A stretch of 64,000 bases of DNA from Microbulbifer agarilyticus (GCF_020171345.1 NZ_JAIUZM010000002.1:310001-374000), one strand, 5' to 3'; numbered from the stretch's first letter, positions 26,954-36,890 are shown. Numbers and translations: made by a program. Notes: a model not told the origin generated them from the letters alone.

Positions 26954-27661
26954 ATGACTGATATGACCATCAACGCTTCAACATCCACTCTTCCCGCACC
27001 GGTTGTGACCATCGATGGCCCAAGTGGCTCGGGCAAGGGCACCATTGCCAAGCTGCTGGCCGATAAGCTCGGCTTTTCCTTGCTGGACTCTGGTGCCTTG
27101 TACCGCCTGACGGCGTTGGCTGCGCTGAACGCCGGTGCTGACTTGGAGGATGAGTCAGCGGTTGCCAGTATTGCCGCTAACCTGGATATCCGCTTCGCCA
27201 TCGCCGGTGGTGAGGTGAGTGCGGTTCTTGCGGGTGAGGATGTCAGTCGCGATATCCGCATGGAGCGGGTGAGTATGGCGGCGTCCAAAGTGGCCGCTTT
27301 GCCTGCGGTGCGCGATGCGTTGCTGCAACGCCAGCGCGACTTCCGTGCGATGCCCGGACTGGTGGCCGACGGGCGTGATATGGGTACAACGGTGTTTCCC
27401 GACGCGCCGGTCAAGGTGTTTCTGACAGCAAGTGCGGAAGAGCGTGCGCGCCGTCGTTTCGACCAGTTGCAGGGTAGAGGGGTTTCTGTTAGCCTCCGCG
27501 ACCTGCTGGAGGACATCCGCGCCCGTGACGAGCGGGATATGAACCGCGCAGCCTCCCCTTTAGCCCCGGCAGAAGATGCTGTGGTGCTGGATAGCACGGA
27601 CATCGATATTGACGGTGTTCTGCAAAAAGTGCTCGAGCTGGTACAAAAAAACATCAGTTGA
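26954..27661 (+). CDS. cmk: Cytidylate kinase
   Basis: About 235 residues. Phosphorylates CMP and dCMP with ATP in the cytoplasm. P-loop [36 protein letters not shown]; the NMP-binding arginines in [20 protein letters not shown] region [17 protein letters not shown] at 26951, ATG 26954 and ATG 26963 are all in frame with no strong ribosome site. 26954 is chosen as the first ATG. Same position (tyrA-aroA, cmk, rpsA) as in Pseudomonas. Confidence 0.95.
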   Translation: MTDMTINASTSTLPAPVVTIDGPSGSGKGTIAKLLADKLGFSLLDSGALYRLTALAALNAGADLEDESAVASIAANLDIRFAIAGGEVSAVLAGEDVSRDIRMERVSMAASKVAALPAVRDALLQRQRDFRAMPGLVADGRDMGTTVFPDAPVKVFLTASAEERARRRFDQLQGRGVSVSLRDLLEDIRARDERDMNRAASPLAPAEDAVVLDSTDIDIDGVLQKVLELVQKNIS

Positions 27662-27698
27662 GCCAGACTGGAAACAGTTTTTTAGAATTTGTTTTTTA

Positions 27699-27742
27699 AC
27701 AGCAGCGGCCGGGGTCAGCCAGAATTGCCCGGCCGCTGTTGT
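27699..27742 (+). promoter_or_regulatory. Strong 15-bp stem-loop in cmk-rpsA spacer
   Basis: ACAGCAGCGGCCGGG pairs with CCCGGCCGCTGTTGT (one G-T) around a 14-base loop, 38 bases past cmk and 99 before rpsA. T-runs lie before, not after, it. It may attenuate cmk read-through or form part of the structured rpsA leader, the site where S1 represses its own translation in E. coli. Confidence 0.55.
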
Positions 27743-27841
27743 AATCTAACCCGCGTACTGGCAGCGCGGCGGGGTCTGAGCTGAAGGTTGACTACGTTTT
27801 ACAGTCATCGACGGCCGGGCCTACCCAAATAGGTATGAGTA

Positions 27842-29521
27842 ATGACCGAGAACTTTGCTGAGTTATTTGAAGAAAGCTTGAAGAGTGTTGAGATGGCGCC
27901 TGGCGCTATCGTGACCGGTATGGTTATCGACATCGATAAAGACTGGGTAACCGTTCACGCGGGCCTGAAGTCTGAAGGTGTGATTCCTGCAGAGCAGTTC
28001 AAAAACGAAAAAGGCGAAGTCGATCTGCAGATCGGCGACGAAGTACAGGTTGCCCTGGAAGCCGTAGAAGATGGCTTCGGTGAAACCCGTCTGTCCCGCG
28101 AAAAAGCCAAGCGCGCTGAAGCCTGGAAAATCCTCGACGCTGCACACGCTGCAGACGAAGTGGTTAAAGGTGTTATCAGCGGCAAGGTTAAAGGTGGCTT
28201 TACTGTTGACGTTGCCAATATCCGCGCGTTCCTGCCGGGTTCCCTGGTAGACGTTCGTCCGGTTCGCGATACCGCGCACCTGGAAGGCAAAGAGCTCGAC
28301 TTCAAAGTGATCAAGCTGGACGCCAAGCGCAACAACGTTGTTGTTTCCCGTCGCGCCGTGATGGAAGCAGCCAACAGCGAAGAGCGTGAAGCACTGCTGG
28401 CCAGCCTGCAAGAAGGTATGGCGATCAAGGGTATCGTGAAGAACCTGACCGACTACGGTGCATTCGTAGATCTGGGCGGTATCGACGGCCTGCTGCACAT
28501 CACCGATATGGCTTGGAAGCGCATCAAGCACCCGAGCGAGATCGTGAACGTTGGCGACGAGATCGAAGTAAAAGTACTGAAGTTCGACCGCGAGCGCAGC
28601 CGTGTATCCCTGGGCCTGAAGCAGCTGGGCGAAGATCCTTGGGTATCCATCAAGCAGCGTTACCCGGAAAACAGCCGCGTGAAGGCTGTGATCACCAACC
28701 TGACCGACTACGGCTGCTTCGCCGAGCTGGAAGAAGGTGTGGAAGGTCTGGTACACGTTTCCGAAATGGATTGGACCAACAAGAACATCCACCCGTCCAA
28801 AGTTGTCAACGTTGGCGACGAGGTAGAGGTGATGATTCTGGATATCGACGAAGAGCGTCGTCGTATCTCCCTGGGTATCAAGCAGTGTCAGGAAAATCCG
28901 TGGGATGCCTTCGCGCGTAAATTCGCTAAAGGCGACAAGATCTCCGGTAAGATCAAGTCCATCACTGACTTCGGTATCTTCATCGGTCTGGACGGCAGCA
29001 TCGACGGTCTGGTTCACCTGTCCGACATCTCCTGGAACGAAGCGGGCGAAGAAGCTGTTCGCAAGTTCAAGAAAGGCGACGAGCTGGAAACCGTTATCCT
29101 GGGTATCGACTCCGACCGCGAGCGTATCTCCCTGGGTATCAAGCAGCTGGAATCCGATCCGTTCTCTGACTACGTAACCACCAACGATCGCGGCAGCATC
29201 GTTACCGGTGTAATCAAAGAAGTAGATGCCAAGCAGGCCATCATCACTCTGGCGGACGAAGTAGAAGGCGTTCTGCGCGCTTCTGAAATCAGCCGCGACA
29301 AGGTTGAAGATGCTCGCAATGCCCTGAAAGAAGGCGAAGAAATTGAGACCAAGATCACCAGCGTGGATCGTAAGAACCGCGTGATCAGCCTCTCCATCAA
29401 AGCTAAGGATCAGGACGACGAGAAGCAGGCCATCAAGGATCACAGCAAGAAGCAGGCTGAACAGGTTCAGCCGGCGACGATCGGTGACCTGATCAAGGCC
29501 CAGATGAATAACAAGGACTAA
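27842..29521 (+). CDS. rpsA: 30S ribosomal protein S1
   Basis: 559 residues, standard length. Six S1/OB-fold repeats in tandem: about 20-86, 104-170, 191-259, 276-346, 363-433 and 450-520. The repeats carry the recurring [40 protein letters not shown] and [20 protein letters not shown] segments. S1 unwinds mRNA and recruits it to the 30S subunit. Codon use is strongly biased, as expected for a very highly expressed gene, which also creates long antisense open frames. Confidence 0.98.
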   Translation: MTENFAELFEESLKSVEMAPGAIVTGMVIDIDKDWVTVHAGLKSEGVIPAEQFKNEKGEVDLQIGDEVQVALEAVEDGFGETRLSREKAKRAEAWKILDAAHAADEVVKGVISGKVKGGFTVDVANIRAFLPGSLVDVRPVRDTAHLEGKELDFKVIKLDAKRNNVVVSRRAVMEAANSEEREALLASLQEGMAIKGIVKNLTDYGAFVDLGGIDGLLHITDMAWKRIKHPSEIVNVGDEIEVKVLKFDRERSRVSLGLKQLGEDPWVSIKQRYPENSRVKAVITNLTDYGCFAELEEGVEGLVHVSEMDWTNKNIHPSKVVNVGDEVEVMILDIDEERRRISLGIKQCQENPWDAFARKFAKGDKISGKIKSITDFGIFIGLDGSIDGLVHLSDISWNEAGEEAVRKFKKGDELETVILGIDSDRERISLGIKQLESDPFSDYVTTNDRGSIVTGVIKEVDAKQAIITLADEVEGVLRASEISRDKVEDARNALKEGEEIETKITSVDRKNRVISLSIKAKDQDDEKQAIKDHSKKQAEQVQPATIGDLIKAQMNNKD

Positions 29522-29569
29522 TAGTCCCTTGTTATTAAAGCCTTCTTCTCGATGAGTTGAAGCTATGCG

Positions 29570-29601
29570 AAAGCCGGACTGGGGTTGCCCAGTCCGGCTT
29601 T
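29570..29601 (+). terminator. Terminator of rpsA
   Basis: A 14-bp perfect stem (AAAGCCGGACTGGG / CCCAGTCCGGCTTT) with loop GTTG, 48 bases past rpsA. Only a short T tract follows, so some read-through into ihfB is plausible. Confidence 0.8.
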
Positions 29602-29661
29602 CTATTAGATGATTGCCGCTATTCCAGAATAATCAATGACTTAGAAAGGATTGCGGATAGC

Positions 29662-29970
29662 ATGACCAAGTCTGAACTGATCGAAAAGATCGCTCTGAGG
29701 TTGGATCAGCTGCCGGTGAAGGATGTGGAACTGGCGGTTAAAGTCATGCTGGACACGATGTCGAGTGTTCTGGCTGAAGGGGAGCGGATAGAGATTCGTG
29801 GTTTTGGCAGTTTTTCACTGCATTACCGTGCGCCGCGGACCGGGCGTAACCCCAAAACCGGTGACTCCGTCGAGCTGGCGGGGAAATATGTGCCTCACTT
29901 CAAACCGGGAAAAGAGCTCAGGGATCGAGTGAACCAGCAAATGCAGCGCGATACGCTAGAGAGTGCGTAA
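29662..29970 (+). CDS. ihfB: Integration host factor subunit beta
   Basis: 102 residues. The open frame extends upstream to 29557 through the rpsA terminator, so the true start is ATG 29662, with AAAGGA upstream and the standard opening [17 protein letters not shown]-bending HU/IHF fold: [21 protein letters not shown] is the beta-arm with the intercalating-proline region, and [15 protein letters not shown] closes it. Partner of ihfA at 47875-48180. In Pseudomonas aeruginosa, ihfB (himD) borders the O-antigen gene island. Confidence 0.96.
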   Translation: MTKSELIEKIALRLDQLPVKDVELAVKVMLDTMSSVLAEGERIEIRGFGSFSLHYRAPRTGRNPKTGDSVELAGKYVPHFKPGKELRDRVNQQMQRDTLESA

Positions 29971-30047
29971 TTGCCGAGCTGGGCACAGTGAACTAACACT
30001 GTAACGGAATTTAGATTTTCACACTTCTTCCGGAATCGGAGGTTCGT

Positions 30048-30356
30048 TTGTCATTTCTGCGCTGGATATCGCGTTTATTGTTCGGGATATTGGCCCTGGT
30101 GTGCATTGCGCTGGGTGTCTATTTCGCGGTCGATAACCCCGAAAGTATTACCCCACGGTTAGCTGGCTACCCCTTGTTTGCGGGAAGTGTCGGCTTCTGG
30201 CTAATTGGCTTCCTGCTGATTGGCGCATTATTGGGCTTTTTGGCCAGTTTGTTACCGTATTGGACCGAGCGCCACCGGGTAAAGGCGCTGGAGCGCCAGC
30301 TGCTGCGCACCGAGCGCGAATTACACACCGTGCGCCGCCAGGTTGCTGGAGATTAA
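30048..30356 (+). CDS. lapA: LapA-domain inner-membrane protein
   Basis: 102 residues, starting at TTG 30048 with a perfect GGAGG five bases upstream; no ATG is available nearby. Two membrane helices (LLFGILALVCIALGVYFAVD and FWLIGFLLIGALLGFLASLL), with a C-terminal coiled coil (about 77-100). LapA acts with LapB in controlling LPS levels through LpxC degradation by FtsH. The lapA stop overlaps the ribosome site of lapB. Confidence 0.88.
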   Translation: MSFLRWISRLLFGILALVCIALGVYFAVDNPESITPRLAGYPLFAGSVGFWLIGFLLIGALLGFLASLLPYWTERHRVKALERQLLRTERELHTVRRQVAGD

Positions 30357-30357
30357 C

Positions 30358-31548
30358 TTGAGCGACCTAACCTTTTTCATTTTCATTTTTGCGGCCATCG
30401 CCATTGGGTGGTACCTGGGGCGTAAAAGTGGCAAAAAGAAAGGTGCCAAAAATCGGCAGCACAAGGCGCTGGCGCAATCCTACGCTCAGGGGCTGAATTA
30501 CCTGCTGAGTGAGCGCCACGATGACGCCATCGAAAAGTTTATCGATGGTCTCGAAGTAAGCAGCGCCACCTTTGAAACCCATCTCGCTCTTGGAAATCTC
30601 TTGCGCCGGCGTGGCGAGCACGACCAGGCTATCCGGGTCCATCAGAACTTGCTTGCTCGCCCCAGTCTCAACCGCATTAGCCAGCAGAAGGCGCAGTTGG
30701 AGCTGGCCCGAGATTATATTGCCGCCGGTTGGCTGGATAGGGCTGAGCGTCTACTGCAGGAGCTCGTGGAGACCTCATCGGAGCTGCGCAGCACCAGCCT
30801 GGAATATCTGATTGAGGTCTATCGTGACGAGCGCGAATGGGCCAAGGGAATTCACGCGGTCAATCTGTTGCATGGTCGTCGCTTCAAACGCTTGCCCAGC
30901 GAGTGGGCTCCGATTCAGGCGCACTTTTGCTGCGAATTGGCGGAAGAGGCCATAAACGCAAAAGATTACCTGAGTGCACGTAAGCACATTGATGCGGCGC
31001 TCGGTTATGATCGTCATTCTGTACGTGCAAACCTGTTACTGGGCCGCCTGGAACATATTCTGGGGCGCCCACGGGAGGCTATTCGGGTCTTGGAGCGTGT
31101 TCCCAAGCAGAACCCCGATTACATTCCTGAAATTCTTGAGTTACTGATTACCTGTTACGAAGCGGTTGGTGATGAGCGCGGTCTCGAGCACTACCTGGAA
31201 GGGTTGCAGAAGGAGCATCCCTCCAACAGTGTGCTCATTGCGTTGACCGATCGTATTCATCAGCAGCAGAGTGAGGCGGAAGCCGCCGCCTATATGGGCA
31301 AGCAGCTGGCAATGCGACCTTCGTTGCGAGGTTTGGGTCACTTTCTCAATTTACATATCGATAGTGCCGAAGGGCGTGCGCGGGACAATCTGTACCTGCT
31401 GAAAAGCCTGATCGATCAATTGATCGCAAGCAGACCGCACTATCGTTGCAATAACTGCGGTTTCTCCGGCAATCAATTGCACTGGTTATGCCCCAGTTGC
31501 AAGCGCTGGGATACTGTCCGTTCGGTAAAAGGAATTGAGGGCGAGTAA
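30358..31548 (+). CDS. lapB: Lipopolysaccharide assembly protein LapB (YciM)
   Basis: About 396 residues from TTG 30358, with GGAG six bases ahead; another TTG at 30343 is in frame but has no ribosome site. One N-terminal membrane anchor (FFIFIFAAIAIGWYLG) places the rest in the cytoplasm. Tandem TPR repeats run about 35-340 (QSYAQGLNYLLSERHDDAIE, ATFETHLALGNLLRRRGEHD). A C-terminal rubredoxin-type metal knuckle (CNNCGFSGNQLHWLCPSCKRW) has the four cysteines. LapB recruits FtsH to LpxC and so sets LPS output. It starts one base after lapA ends. Confidence 0.95.
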   Translation: MSDLTFFIFIFAAIAIGWYLGRKSGKKKGAKNRQHKALAQSYAQGLNYLLSERHDDAIEKFIDGLEVSSATFETHLALGNLLRRRGEHDQAIRVHQNLLARPSLNRISQQKAQLELARDYIAAGWLDRAERLLQELVETSSELRSTSLEYLIEVYRDEREWAKGIHAVNLLHGRRFKRLPSEWAPIQAHFCCELAEEAINAKDYLSARKHIDAALGYDRHSVRANLLLGRLEHILGRPREAIRVLERVPKQNPDYIPEILELLITCYEAVGDERGLEHYLEGLQKEHPSNSVLIALTDRIHQQQSEAEAAAYMGKQLAMRPSLRGLGHFLNLHIDSAEGRARDNLYLLKSLIDQLIASRPHYRCNNCGFSGNQLHWLCPSCKRWDTVRSVKGIEGE

Positions 31549-31599
31549 CGTTCGTTGCTGCCTTTCGTCCATCATCACATGCAAACACTGAGGTGTTCT

Positions 31600-32316
31600 T
31601 TGACTGATTCTGTTTCTTCTCCTGTCATCGTGGCATTGGATTACGATAATGCGGAAGATGCCCTGGCGATGGCTGGGCGACTTGATCCGGCGATTTGCAG
31701 GGTCAAAGTAGGTAAGGAGCTTTTTACGATTGCCGGTCCCGATCTGGTACGCAAACTGGTAGCCAGCGGGTTCGAGGTTTTTCTGGACCTCAAATTTCAT
31801 GATATTCCCAATACGGTGGCTGCCGCGGTCCGCGCCGCGGCCAATCTCGGTGTCTGGATGGTAAATGTCCACGCTTCCGGTGGTGAGCGCATGATGCGCG
31901 CGGCTCGTGAGGCGCTGGAGCCTTTCGGTGCAAAGCGTCCGCTGCTGATTGGGGTAACGGTGCTGACAAGTACGGCCGAGGAAGAGCTGGCGCCGGTAGG
32001 GGTGACGCGCGGGCTAAATGAGCAAGTGGTTGCCCTGGCAAAACTTGCCAAAGAGAGTGGTCTGGACGGTGTGGTGTGTTCCGCACGTGAGGCGAGTGCA
32101 CTCAAGGCGGAATGTGGTAAAGACTTTGCGCTGGTAACGCCCGGGATCCGTCCTGCGGGTTCTGCTGCGGACGATCAGCGCCGAATCGTGACACCAGTTG
32201 ATGCTGTTAAGGGTGGCTCGGATTATTTGGTCATCGGTCGGCCCATTACCGGTGCTGAAGACCCTAATGATGCGTTGGGTGCAATTGTCGAGGAGTTGCG
32301 ACAGGTTCAGAGTTAA
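31600..32316 (+). CDS. pyrF: Orotidine 5'-phosphate decarboxylase
   Basis: 238 residues from TTG 31600, preceded by GAGG six bases upstream; ATG 31579 in the same frame has no ribosome site. Final step of UMP synthesis. Active-site signature [15 protein letters not shown] (Asp-Lys-x-x-Asp), substrate loops [14 protein letters not shown] and VTPGIRPAG, and closing [11 protein letters not shown]. This is the third gene in a row that appears to use TTG. Confidence 0.95.
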   Translation: MTDSVSSPVIVALDYDNAEDALAMAGRLDPAICRVKVGKELFTIAGPDLVRKLVASGFEVFLDLKFHDIPNTVAAAVRAAANLGVWMVNVHASGGERMMRAAREALEPFGAKRPLLIGVTVLTSTAEEELAPVGVTRGLNEQVVALAKLAKESGLDGVVCSAREASALKAECGKDFALVTPGIRPAGSAADDQRRIVTPVDAVKGGSDYLVIGRPITGAEDPNDALGAIVEELRQVQS

Positions 32317-32527
32317 CACGGTTGTGCAGGGTGGGTGACGAGCTGTATGCAGTTGTAATGGTGTGTAATCGTTTCATGGTCAAAAGCTGCCGAATTGTTT
32401 GATAGAGTCACTGCGCCTGTGGAGTTTGTTGGTCCCACGGATTGAAGACCAAAACACGCTGACGAATGCCTGCATGGATAGGGCGCTCGTGATCAGTGTA
32501 TTAACGACTGTAAAAAAGGATTTTGTT

Positions 32528-32824
32528 ATGAAATTGTTTCGTGTGCCCGCCGCCGTATTGATCGCTATTGCTTTGACGCTGAGTGCGTTGCCTTCTTTTG
32601 CTGCGGAAGAGGCAGTGGTGAAGGAAGTAAAAGTGGTGAGCCTGAATACGGCCACTGCGGAAGAATTGGCCGATGCTCTGGATGGTGTCGGTGTGACCCG
32701 TGCTGAACTGATTATTCAGTACCGGGAGGAGAATGGCAGTTTTTCCAGCGTGGAGGAACTGCTGGAAATCAAGGGTATCGGGGTTGCCACGCTGGAGAAG
32801 AATAAGGATCGGATCCAGCTATAA
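32528..32824 (+). CDS. ComEA-like helix-hairpin-helix protein
   Basis: 98 residues, ATG 32528 with AAAAAGGA upstream (the open frame to 32399 is extraneous). Signal peptide MKLFRVPAAVLIAIALTLSA, cleavage near SFA-AE. Then two helix-hairpin-helix motifs: SLNTATAEELADALDGVG and SVEELLEIKGIGVATLEKN. HhH proteins of this type bind double-stranded DNA in the periplasm and take part in natural transformation. A short ComEA-type gene also lies beside wbpM in Pseudomonas aeruginosa, so this is ancestral context rather than a competence locus. Confidence 0.9.
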   Translation: MKLFRVPAAVLIAIALTLSALPSFAAEEAVVKEVKVVSLNTATAEELADALDGVGVTRAELIIQYREENGSFSSVEELLEIKGIGVATLEKNKDRIQL

Positions 32825-32833
32825 ATGACCGAG

Positions 32834-32865
32834 AAAGACAGCGCCTGAGGGCGCTGTCTTTTTTT
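32834..32865 (+). terminator. Rho-independent terminator of the comEA-like gene
   Basis: 12-bp perfect stem (AAAGACAGCGCC / GGCGCTGTCTTT), loop TGAG, T7. It separates the preceding genes from the glycan module. Confidence 0.93.
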
Positions 32866-32887
32866 CTGCTTGAGGGACGTTGTAATA

Positions 32888-33844
32888 ATGCGCTGGGTGA
32901 TTGTTGGGAGTTCGGGGTATATCGGTTCGGCATTGAGTCGCTATTTACTGGCGGCCGGTGAAGCCGTGATGTCCGTTTCTCGCCGCCCTGAAGGGCCTAC
33001 AGGGGCCATTCACCACCAGGTGGAGACCCTCAGCGCAAAAGACTGCGCGGGTTTGTTTGCAGAGGGCGACAGGGTCATATATGCAGCCGGTATCGCTTCT
33101 GCGAGCGAATGTCGACGGCAGCCAGGCATGGCTGAATTGATAAATTGCCGTATCCCTGCAGAGTTGCTGGGCGCTGCAGCCACCGCGCAGGCCGACTCAT
33201 TTTTATATCTATCCAGTGTGAAAGCGATTACACCACCAAATGGTCAGCTGGCGCGCGAAAATGACGGGCAGCCAGCTACGGATGCTTACGGTGGAGGCAA
33301 ATGGAGTGCGGAGCAAATGCTGCTTGCGTCGCCGGCGAAAATTCGTGTCAACGTTTTGCGTCCTGCCGCCGTTTATGGTGAGTACCAAGGTGAATGCGAT
33401 TCCGAGTTGGTTGGTACGGGTCCGGTTGAAAAGAAGAGGGCCATGGCCTGGCGACAAAAGTTTCGAATGTGGGGGCGCTTTATTCCGTGGGTCCCCGCTA
33501 CGGGCTTCCGTAGCTTCGTTGCGCTGGATGATCTGCTTGCCGCTATTCGACTGATTGTTGAGTCCCATTGCGATCGCGAGGTGTTTATTGCCGCTGAGCC
33601 GCAGTATTGCGACCTAAGTCTAATTGGCTCTGCAGCCAGCGGCCGTAGCATGAAGAACAGTTATTTTTTGACTGCACTGCTGAGTGGGGCGATTCGGTCG
33701 CTGTCTGTGTTGGGAGTTAAGACAGGTTTCCTTGAAGTGGGGCGGAGCGAGCTTTATAGTTCAGCCAGGTTAAGAACCACGCTGAATTGGCGGCCGTCGC
33801 GGCGCTATCGTCAATTTCTGCAAGCGGTAAATGAGGGCAGATGA
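32888..33844 (+). CDS. NAD-dependent epimerase/dehydratase, probable nucleotide-sugar enzyme
   Basis: 318 residues from ATG 32888 (GAGGGA ten bases upstream; the frame opens at TTG 32870). Extended-SDR fold: IVGSSGYIGSALSRYLL nucleotide loop at the start, YAAGIASASE, FLYLSSVKAI catalytic Ser, and YGGGKWSAEQML with YxxxK. WbpV/GalE-like proteins at this position in Pseudomonas are UDP-sugar 4-epimerases or 4-reductases that make the substrate of the next transferase. ATGA overlap with the following gene indicates coupling. Confidence 0.82.
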   Translation: MRWVIVGSSGYIGSALSRYLLAAGEAVMSVSRRPEGPTGAIHHQVETLSAKDCAGLFAEGDRVIYAAGIASASECRRQPGMAELINCRIPAELLGAAATAQADSFLYLSSVKAITPPNGQLARENDGQPATDAYGGGKWSAEQMLLASPAKIRVNVLRPAAVYGEYQGECDSELVGTGPVEKKRAMAWRQKFRMWGRFIPWVPATGFRSFVALDDLLAAIRLIVESHCDREVFIAAEPQYCDLSLIGSAASGRSMKNSYFLTALLSGAIRSLSVLGVKTGFLEVGRSELYSSARLRTTLNWRPSRRYRQFLQAVNEGR

Positions 33845-34755
33845 TGGGTGTGGTTTCAGAGCAGTGGATGTCGCTGTTCGTTTCTTGTGCAGTTGCAGGC
33901 GCCATAGCGCTGCTGGTGCTGCGTATTCTGCTTTCGCGATTGCGCGAATTTGCGCTGGACACACCTAATCACCGTTCTCTGCATGAGACGCCGGTCCCCA
34001 GAACTGGCGGTTGGGCGTTGCTTTGTGGCGTATCAGCTGGCTTTCTGGTTAGTGGTGCATCGATTTCTCTTGGCACCTTTTTTGCTTTTTTTCTGTTGCT
34101 GAGTATTTCATTCGCAGATGACTTGCGCCCGTTGAGTGCGCGCTTGCGATTTTTTGTCCAAATTTTATCCGTCTGTATTCTGTTGTACGGAATACTGCCT
34201 GTATTTCCAGGGGGGCTTGCCTGGCTATTGTGGCCCGTTTTGGTGCTGTCGGGTGTTTGGGTTGTCAATCTGTACAACTTTATGGACGGCATGGATGGTT
34301 TTGCCGGAAGCATGACGGCAATCGGTTTTGGCGCGTTAGCGGTGATTTGTTTCTGGCGCGGCGCTGCAGATCTGGGCAGCATCTGCCTGCTGGTGGTGAT
34401 CAGTAGTGTGGTTTTTTTGCACTACAATTGGCCGCAGGCGCAAATTTTTCTGGGGGACGCTGGCTCGACGGTGATTGGGCTGGCGGTATTTGGGGTAAGT
34501 ATGGTGGGTTGGCAGCAGGGTGTTTGGGGGCTGCTCGTTCCACTGCTGATATTCCTGCCGTTTTGGCTGGATGCGACGATTACTCTGCTGATCAGGATCT
34601 TCCGCGGAGAGCGCTGGTGGGAAGCGCACCGTCAGCATCTGTATCAGCGACTAGCGCTGAAGCATGGGGTTAAAGCGTCGTTGCGAATTGAGCTGGCCGT
34701 GATGGTTAGCACGTCTCTTTCCGCGTTACTGCTGGTAAAATCGGGTATGGCATAA
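33841..34755 (+). CDS. WecA/WbpL-type undecaprenyl-phosphate glycosyl-1-phosphate transferase
   Basis: 304 residues, ATG at 33841 overlapping the previous stop (33844 also possible). About ten membrane helices of the MraY/WecA family. Catalytic aspartates lie in SISFADDLRPLSARLRF and NLYNFMDGMDGFAG, the FLGDAGSTVIGL motif in the middle, and the cytoplasmic RGERWWEAHRQHLYQRL loop with the family's HxxH-like residues. It starts a surface glycan (O-antigen type) by loading a HexNAc-1-phosphate onto undecaprenyl phosphate at the inner membrane. The partner sugar is set by the flanking epimerase. Confidence 0.9.
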   Translation: MMGVVSEQWMSLFVSCAVAGAIALLVLRILLSRLREFALDTPNHRSLHETPVPRTGGWALLCGVSAGFLVSGASISLGTFFAFFLLLSISFADDLRPLSARLRFFVQILSVCILLYGILPVFPGGLAWLLWPVLVLSGVWVVNLYNFMDGMDGFAGSMTAIGFGALAVICFWRGAADLGSICLLVVISSVVFLHYNWPQAQIFLGDAGSTVIGLAVFGVSMVGWQQGVWGLLVPLLIFLPFWLDATITLLIRIFRGERWWEAHRQHLYQRLALKHGVKASLRIELAVMVSTSLSALLLVKSGMA

Positions 34756-34862
34756 GAGCCCGCCGTGGCTATCGATAGGCTTTCGAGTCGGTAGGACATT
34801 TTAGTTGTATATAAAAAAGGAAGGATCCTTAGGATCCGTTACGGATATCTTTTGGGGGCCAG

Positions 34863-36806
34863 GTGAATAGCTTTTACAAAGCTGCACAAAAAAACTACAA
34901 GCCAGTTTTAATGCTCAGCTATGATCTGCTGATGCTCACGGCTGCGTTTTTGATGGCGATGACAATTCGCTTCAATGGCGCGAGTTTGGTTGCTGAGCCT
35001 GCCATGGCGCTCTGCCTTGGATTGACCCTTGTTTCCAGTAGCTTTATTTTTCTTCGCCTTGGCCTCTATCGCACGGTTATCCGCTACATGGGGCAGCAGG
35101 CGATTGTCGCTGTGTTACAAGGCGTTACCGCATCTGCCGTGGTGCTCGCGGTAGCTTCCTATCTGACCTATGCCGGGGTGCCTCGTTCGGTCCCGGTCAT
35201 TTACTGGTGTTTCGCACTGATTACCGTTGGTGGGTCCCGCTGGCTGGTGCGACTCTACTATCAAATGGCCCTGGAGATTCACAAGACGCGGGTCGCCATC
35301 TACGGTGCCGGTACTGCCGGCCTGCAACTCTACAAGGGTCTGATTCACGGTGAAATGTACAAAACCGTGGCCTTTTTTGATGACAATGCCTCCAAGCAAA
35401 ACACGTTGATTGACGGTGTTCTGGTCTACAGTCCAGCCAATATCCACGAAGTAATCGCTGAGCGCGATATCTCCGAAATCCTCCTGGCAATGCCCGGAGT
35501 ACCCAAGCGCCGTCGTCGTGAAATTACCCGCAGTCTGCGTGAGCGCGGCATTGTGGTGAAAGTCATTCCGGGTATGGAAGAGTTGGTTGATAGTGCAGGC
35601 CGGGTGTCTGATGTTTCCCAAATCTATGAAAACATCCTCGGTCGTGCCCCGGTAGAGCCGCAGAAAGAGCTTGTTTCTGAATCGATCTCCGGAAAGGTGG
35701 TGCTGGTGACTGGTGCTGGCGGCTCCATTGGCTCGGAGTTGTGCCGCCAGATAGTGCAGTGGGCGCCGGCCAAGCTGATCATGCTGGAATCCTCCGAGTT
35801 CTCCCTGTATCAGATCGAGCGGGAGCTGCGGCAACAGCAGCAGGACGAAGACCTGCAGGTCGAAGTGACAGCGCTGTTAGGTGATGTTCGCAACCGGATT
35901 CGTGTTGGCGAAATTATTGATTCATTCAAGGTGCAAACCATTTACCACGCGGCGGCTTACAAGCATGTTCCTCTGGTTGAGCAGAATGTGGCGGTCGGTG
36001 CGGAAAACAATGTATTGGGCACGCTTTCAGTACTTGAGGCGGCGGAAGCCTATGGAGTGGAGCAGTTCGTCCTGGTGTCCACCGATAAGGCGGTGCGACC
36101 GACCAACGTGATGGGGGCAACCAAGCGACTGGCGGAGCTGATCTGTCAGGACTTTGGCCGCCGATTTGGTCGTACCCGGGTGTGTATGGTGCGCTTTGGT
36201 AATGTACTTGGCTCCTCGGGTTCGGTTATTCCCCTGTTCTCAGACCAGATCAATGCCGGTGGCCCGGTCACCGTTACCCACCCGAAGGTTACCCGCTTCT
36301 TTATGACCATTCCCGAAGCCGCGCAACTGGTGCTTCAGGCGGGCAGCATGGGGCGCAAGGGTGAGGTGTTTGTGCTGGATATGGGGGAGCCGGTGCGCAT
36401 TCTCGATATCGCGCGACGTCTGATCCAGATCATGGGGCATACTGTGCGTGATGAAGCGAATCCGGATGGGGATATTGAGATTCAGATTACCGGTTTACGT
36501 CCAGGCGAAAAGCTGTACGAAGAGCTTTTGCTGGGTGACAAGGTGGCTGGTACCGATCATCCAATGATTATGCGCGCCGAAGAGGAGCGTTTGCCGAGTG
36601 AAGAGTTGCAGGTGTATCTGTCTGAGTTGAAAGATGCCTGTGCTCGCCAGGATTGTGCTGAAGTTCATCGCTTACTGGTGGATTCGGTGAAGGATTACGC
36701 CCCCAAGCAGCAACTGATCGATACGGTTTGGTCTCAGTTGGCCGCGAGTGAGGAGGTAGCCCGCAAACCAGAAGTTGCCGAGGTGCGTCGTTTACCGACT
36801 GCATGA
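34863..36806 (+). CDS. WbpM/CapD-family nucleotide-sugar 4,6-dehydratase
   Basis: 647 residues from GTG 34863. Four N-terminal membrane helices (about 15-130), a CoA-binding-like Rossmann domain (about 140-250, VAIYGAGTAGLQLY), then the extended-SDR catalytic domain (about 278-560). That domain carries VLVTGAGGSIGSELCRQIV, AAYKHVPLVEQN and STDKAVRPTNVMGATKRLAE, in which Met replaces the usual Tyr of YxxxK as in WbpM/FlaA1. WbpM converts UDP-GlcNAc to a 4-keto-6-deoxy sugar, precursor of QuiNAc, FucNAc or bacillosamine. The family's large membrane form fits glycan assembly beside the WbpL-like enzyme. Confidence 0.92.
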   Translation: MNSFYKAAQKNYKPVLMLSYDLLMLTAAFLMAMTIRFNGASLVAEPAMALCLGLTLVSSSFIFLRLGLYRTVIRYMGQQAIVAVLQGVTASAVVLAVASYLTYAGVPRSVPVIYWCFALITVGGSRWLVRLYYQMALEIHKTRVAIYGAGTAGLQLYKGLIHGEMYKTVAFFDDNASKQNTLIDGVLVYSPANIHEVIAERDISEILLAMPGVPKRRRREITRSLRERGIVVKVIPGMEELVDSAGRVSDVSQIYENILGRAPVEPQKELVSESISGKVVLVTGAGGSIGSELCRQIVQWAPAKLIMLESSEFSLYQIERELRQQQQDEDLQVEVTALLGDVRNRIRVGEIIDSFKVQTIYHAAAYKHVPLVEQNVAVGAENNVLGTLSVLEAAEAYGVEQFVLVSTDKAVRPTNVMGATKRLAELICQDFGRRFGRTRVCMVRFGNVLGSSGSVIPLFSDQINAGGPVTVTHPKVTRFFMTIPEAAQLVLQAGSMGRKGEVFVLDMGEPVRILDIARRLIQIMGHTVRDEANPDGDIEIQITGLRPGEKLYEELLLGDKVAGTDHPMIMRAEEERLPSEELQVYLSELKDACARQDCAEVHRLLVDSVKDYAPKQQLIDTVWSQLAASEEVARKPEVAEVRRLPTA

Positions 36807-36890
36807 GGCTCGGCTTTTGGTGTGAAGCTGCTGCCGGGTTCTCGGCAGCTGAGCGCTTTCTGGGTTTACAGGCTGGGAAGTGCAGACAAT

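Noticed and set aside
27863-29443. 526-codon open frame antisense to rpsA
   Set aside because: Arises from strongly biased codons in a highly expressed gene; translation shows no family.
29557-29661. N-terminal extension of ihfB
   Set aside because: Runs through the rpsA terminator; ATG 29662 matches the family start and has a ribosome site.
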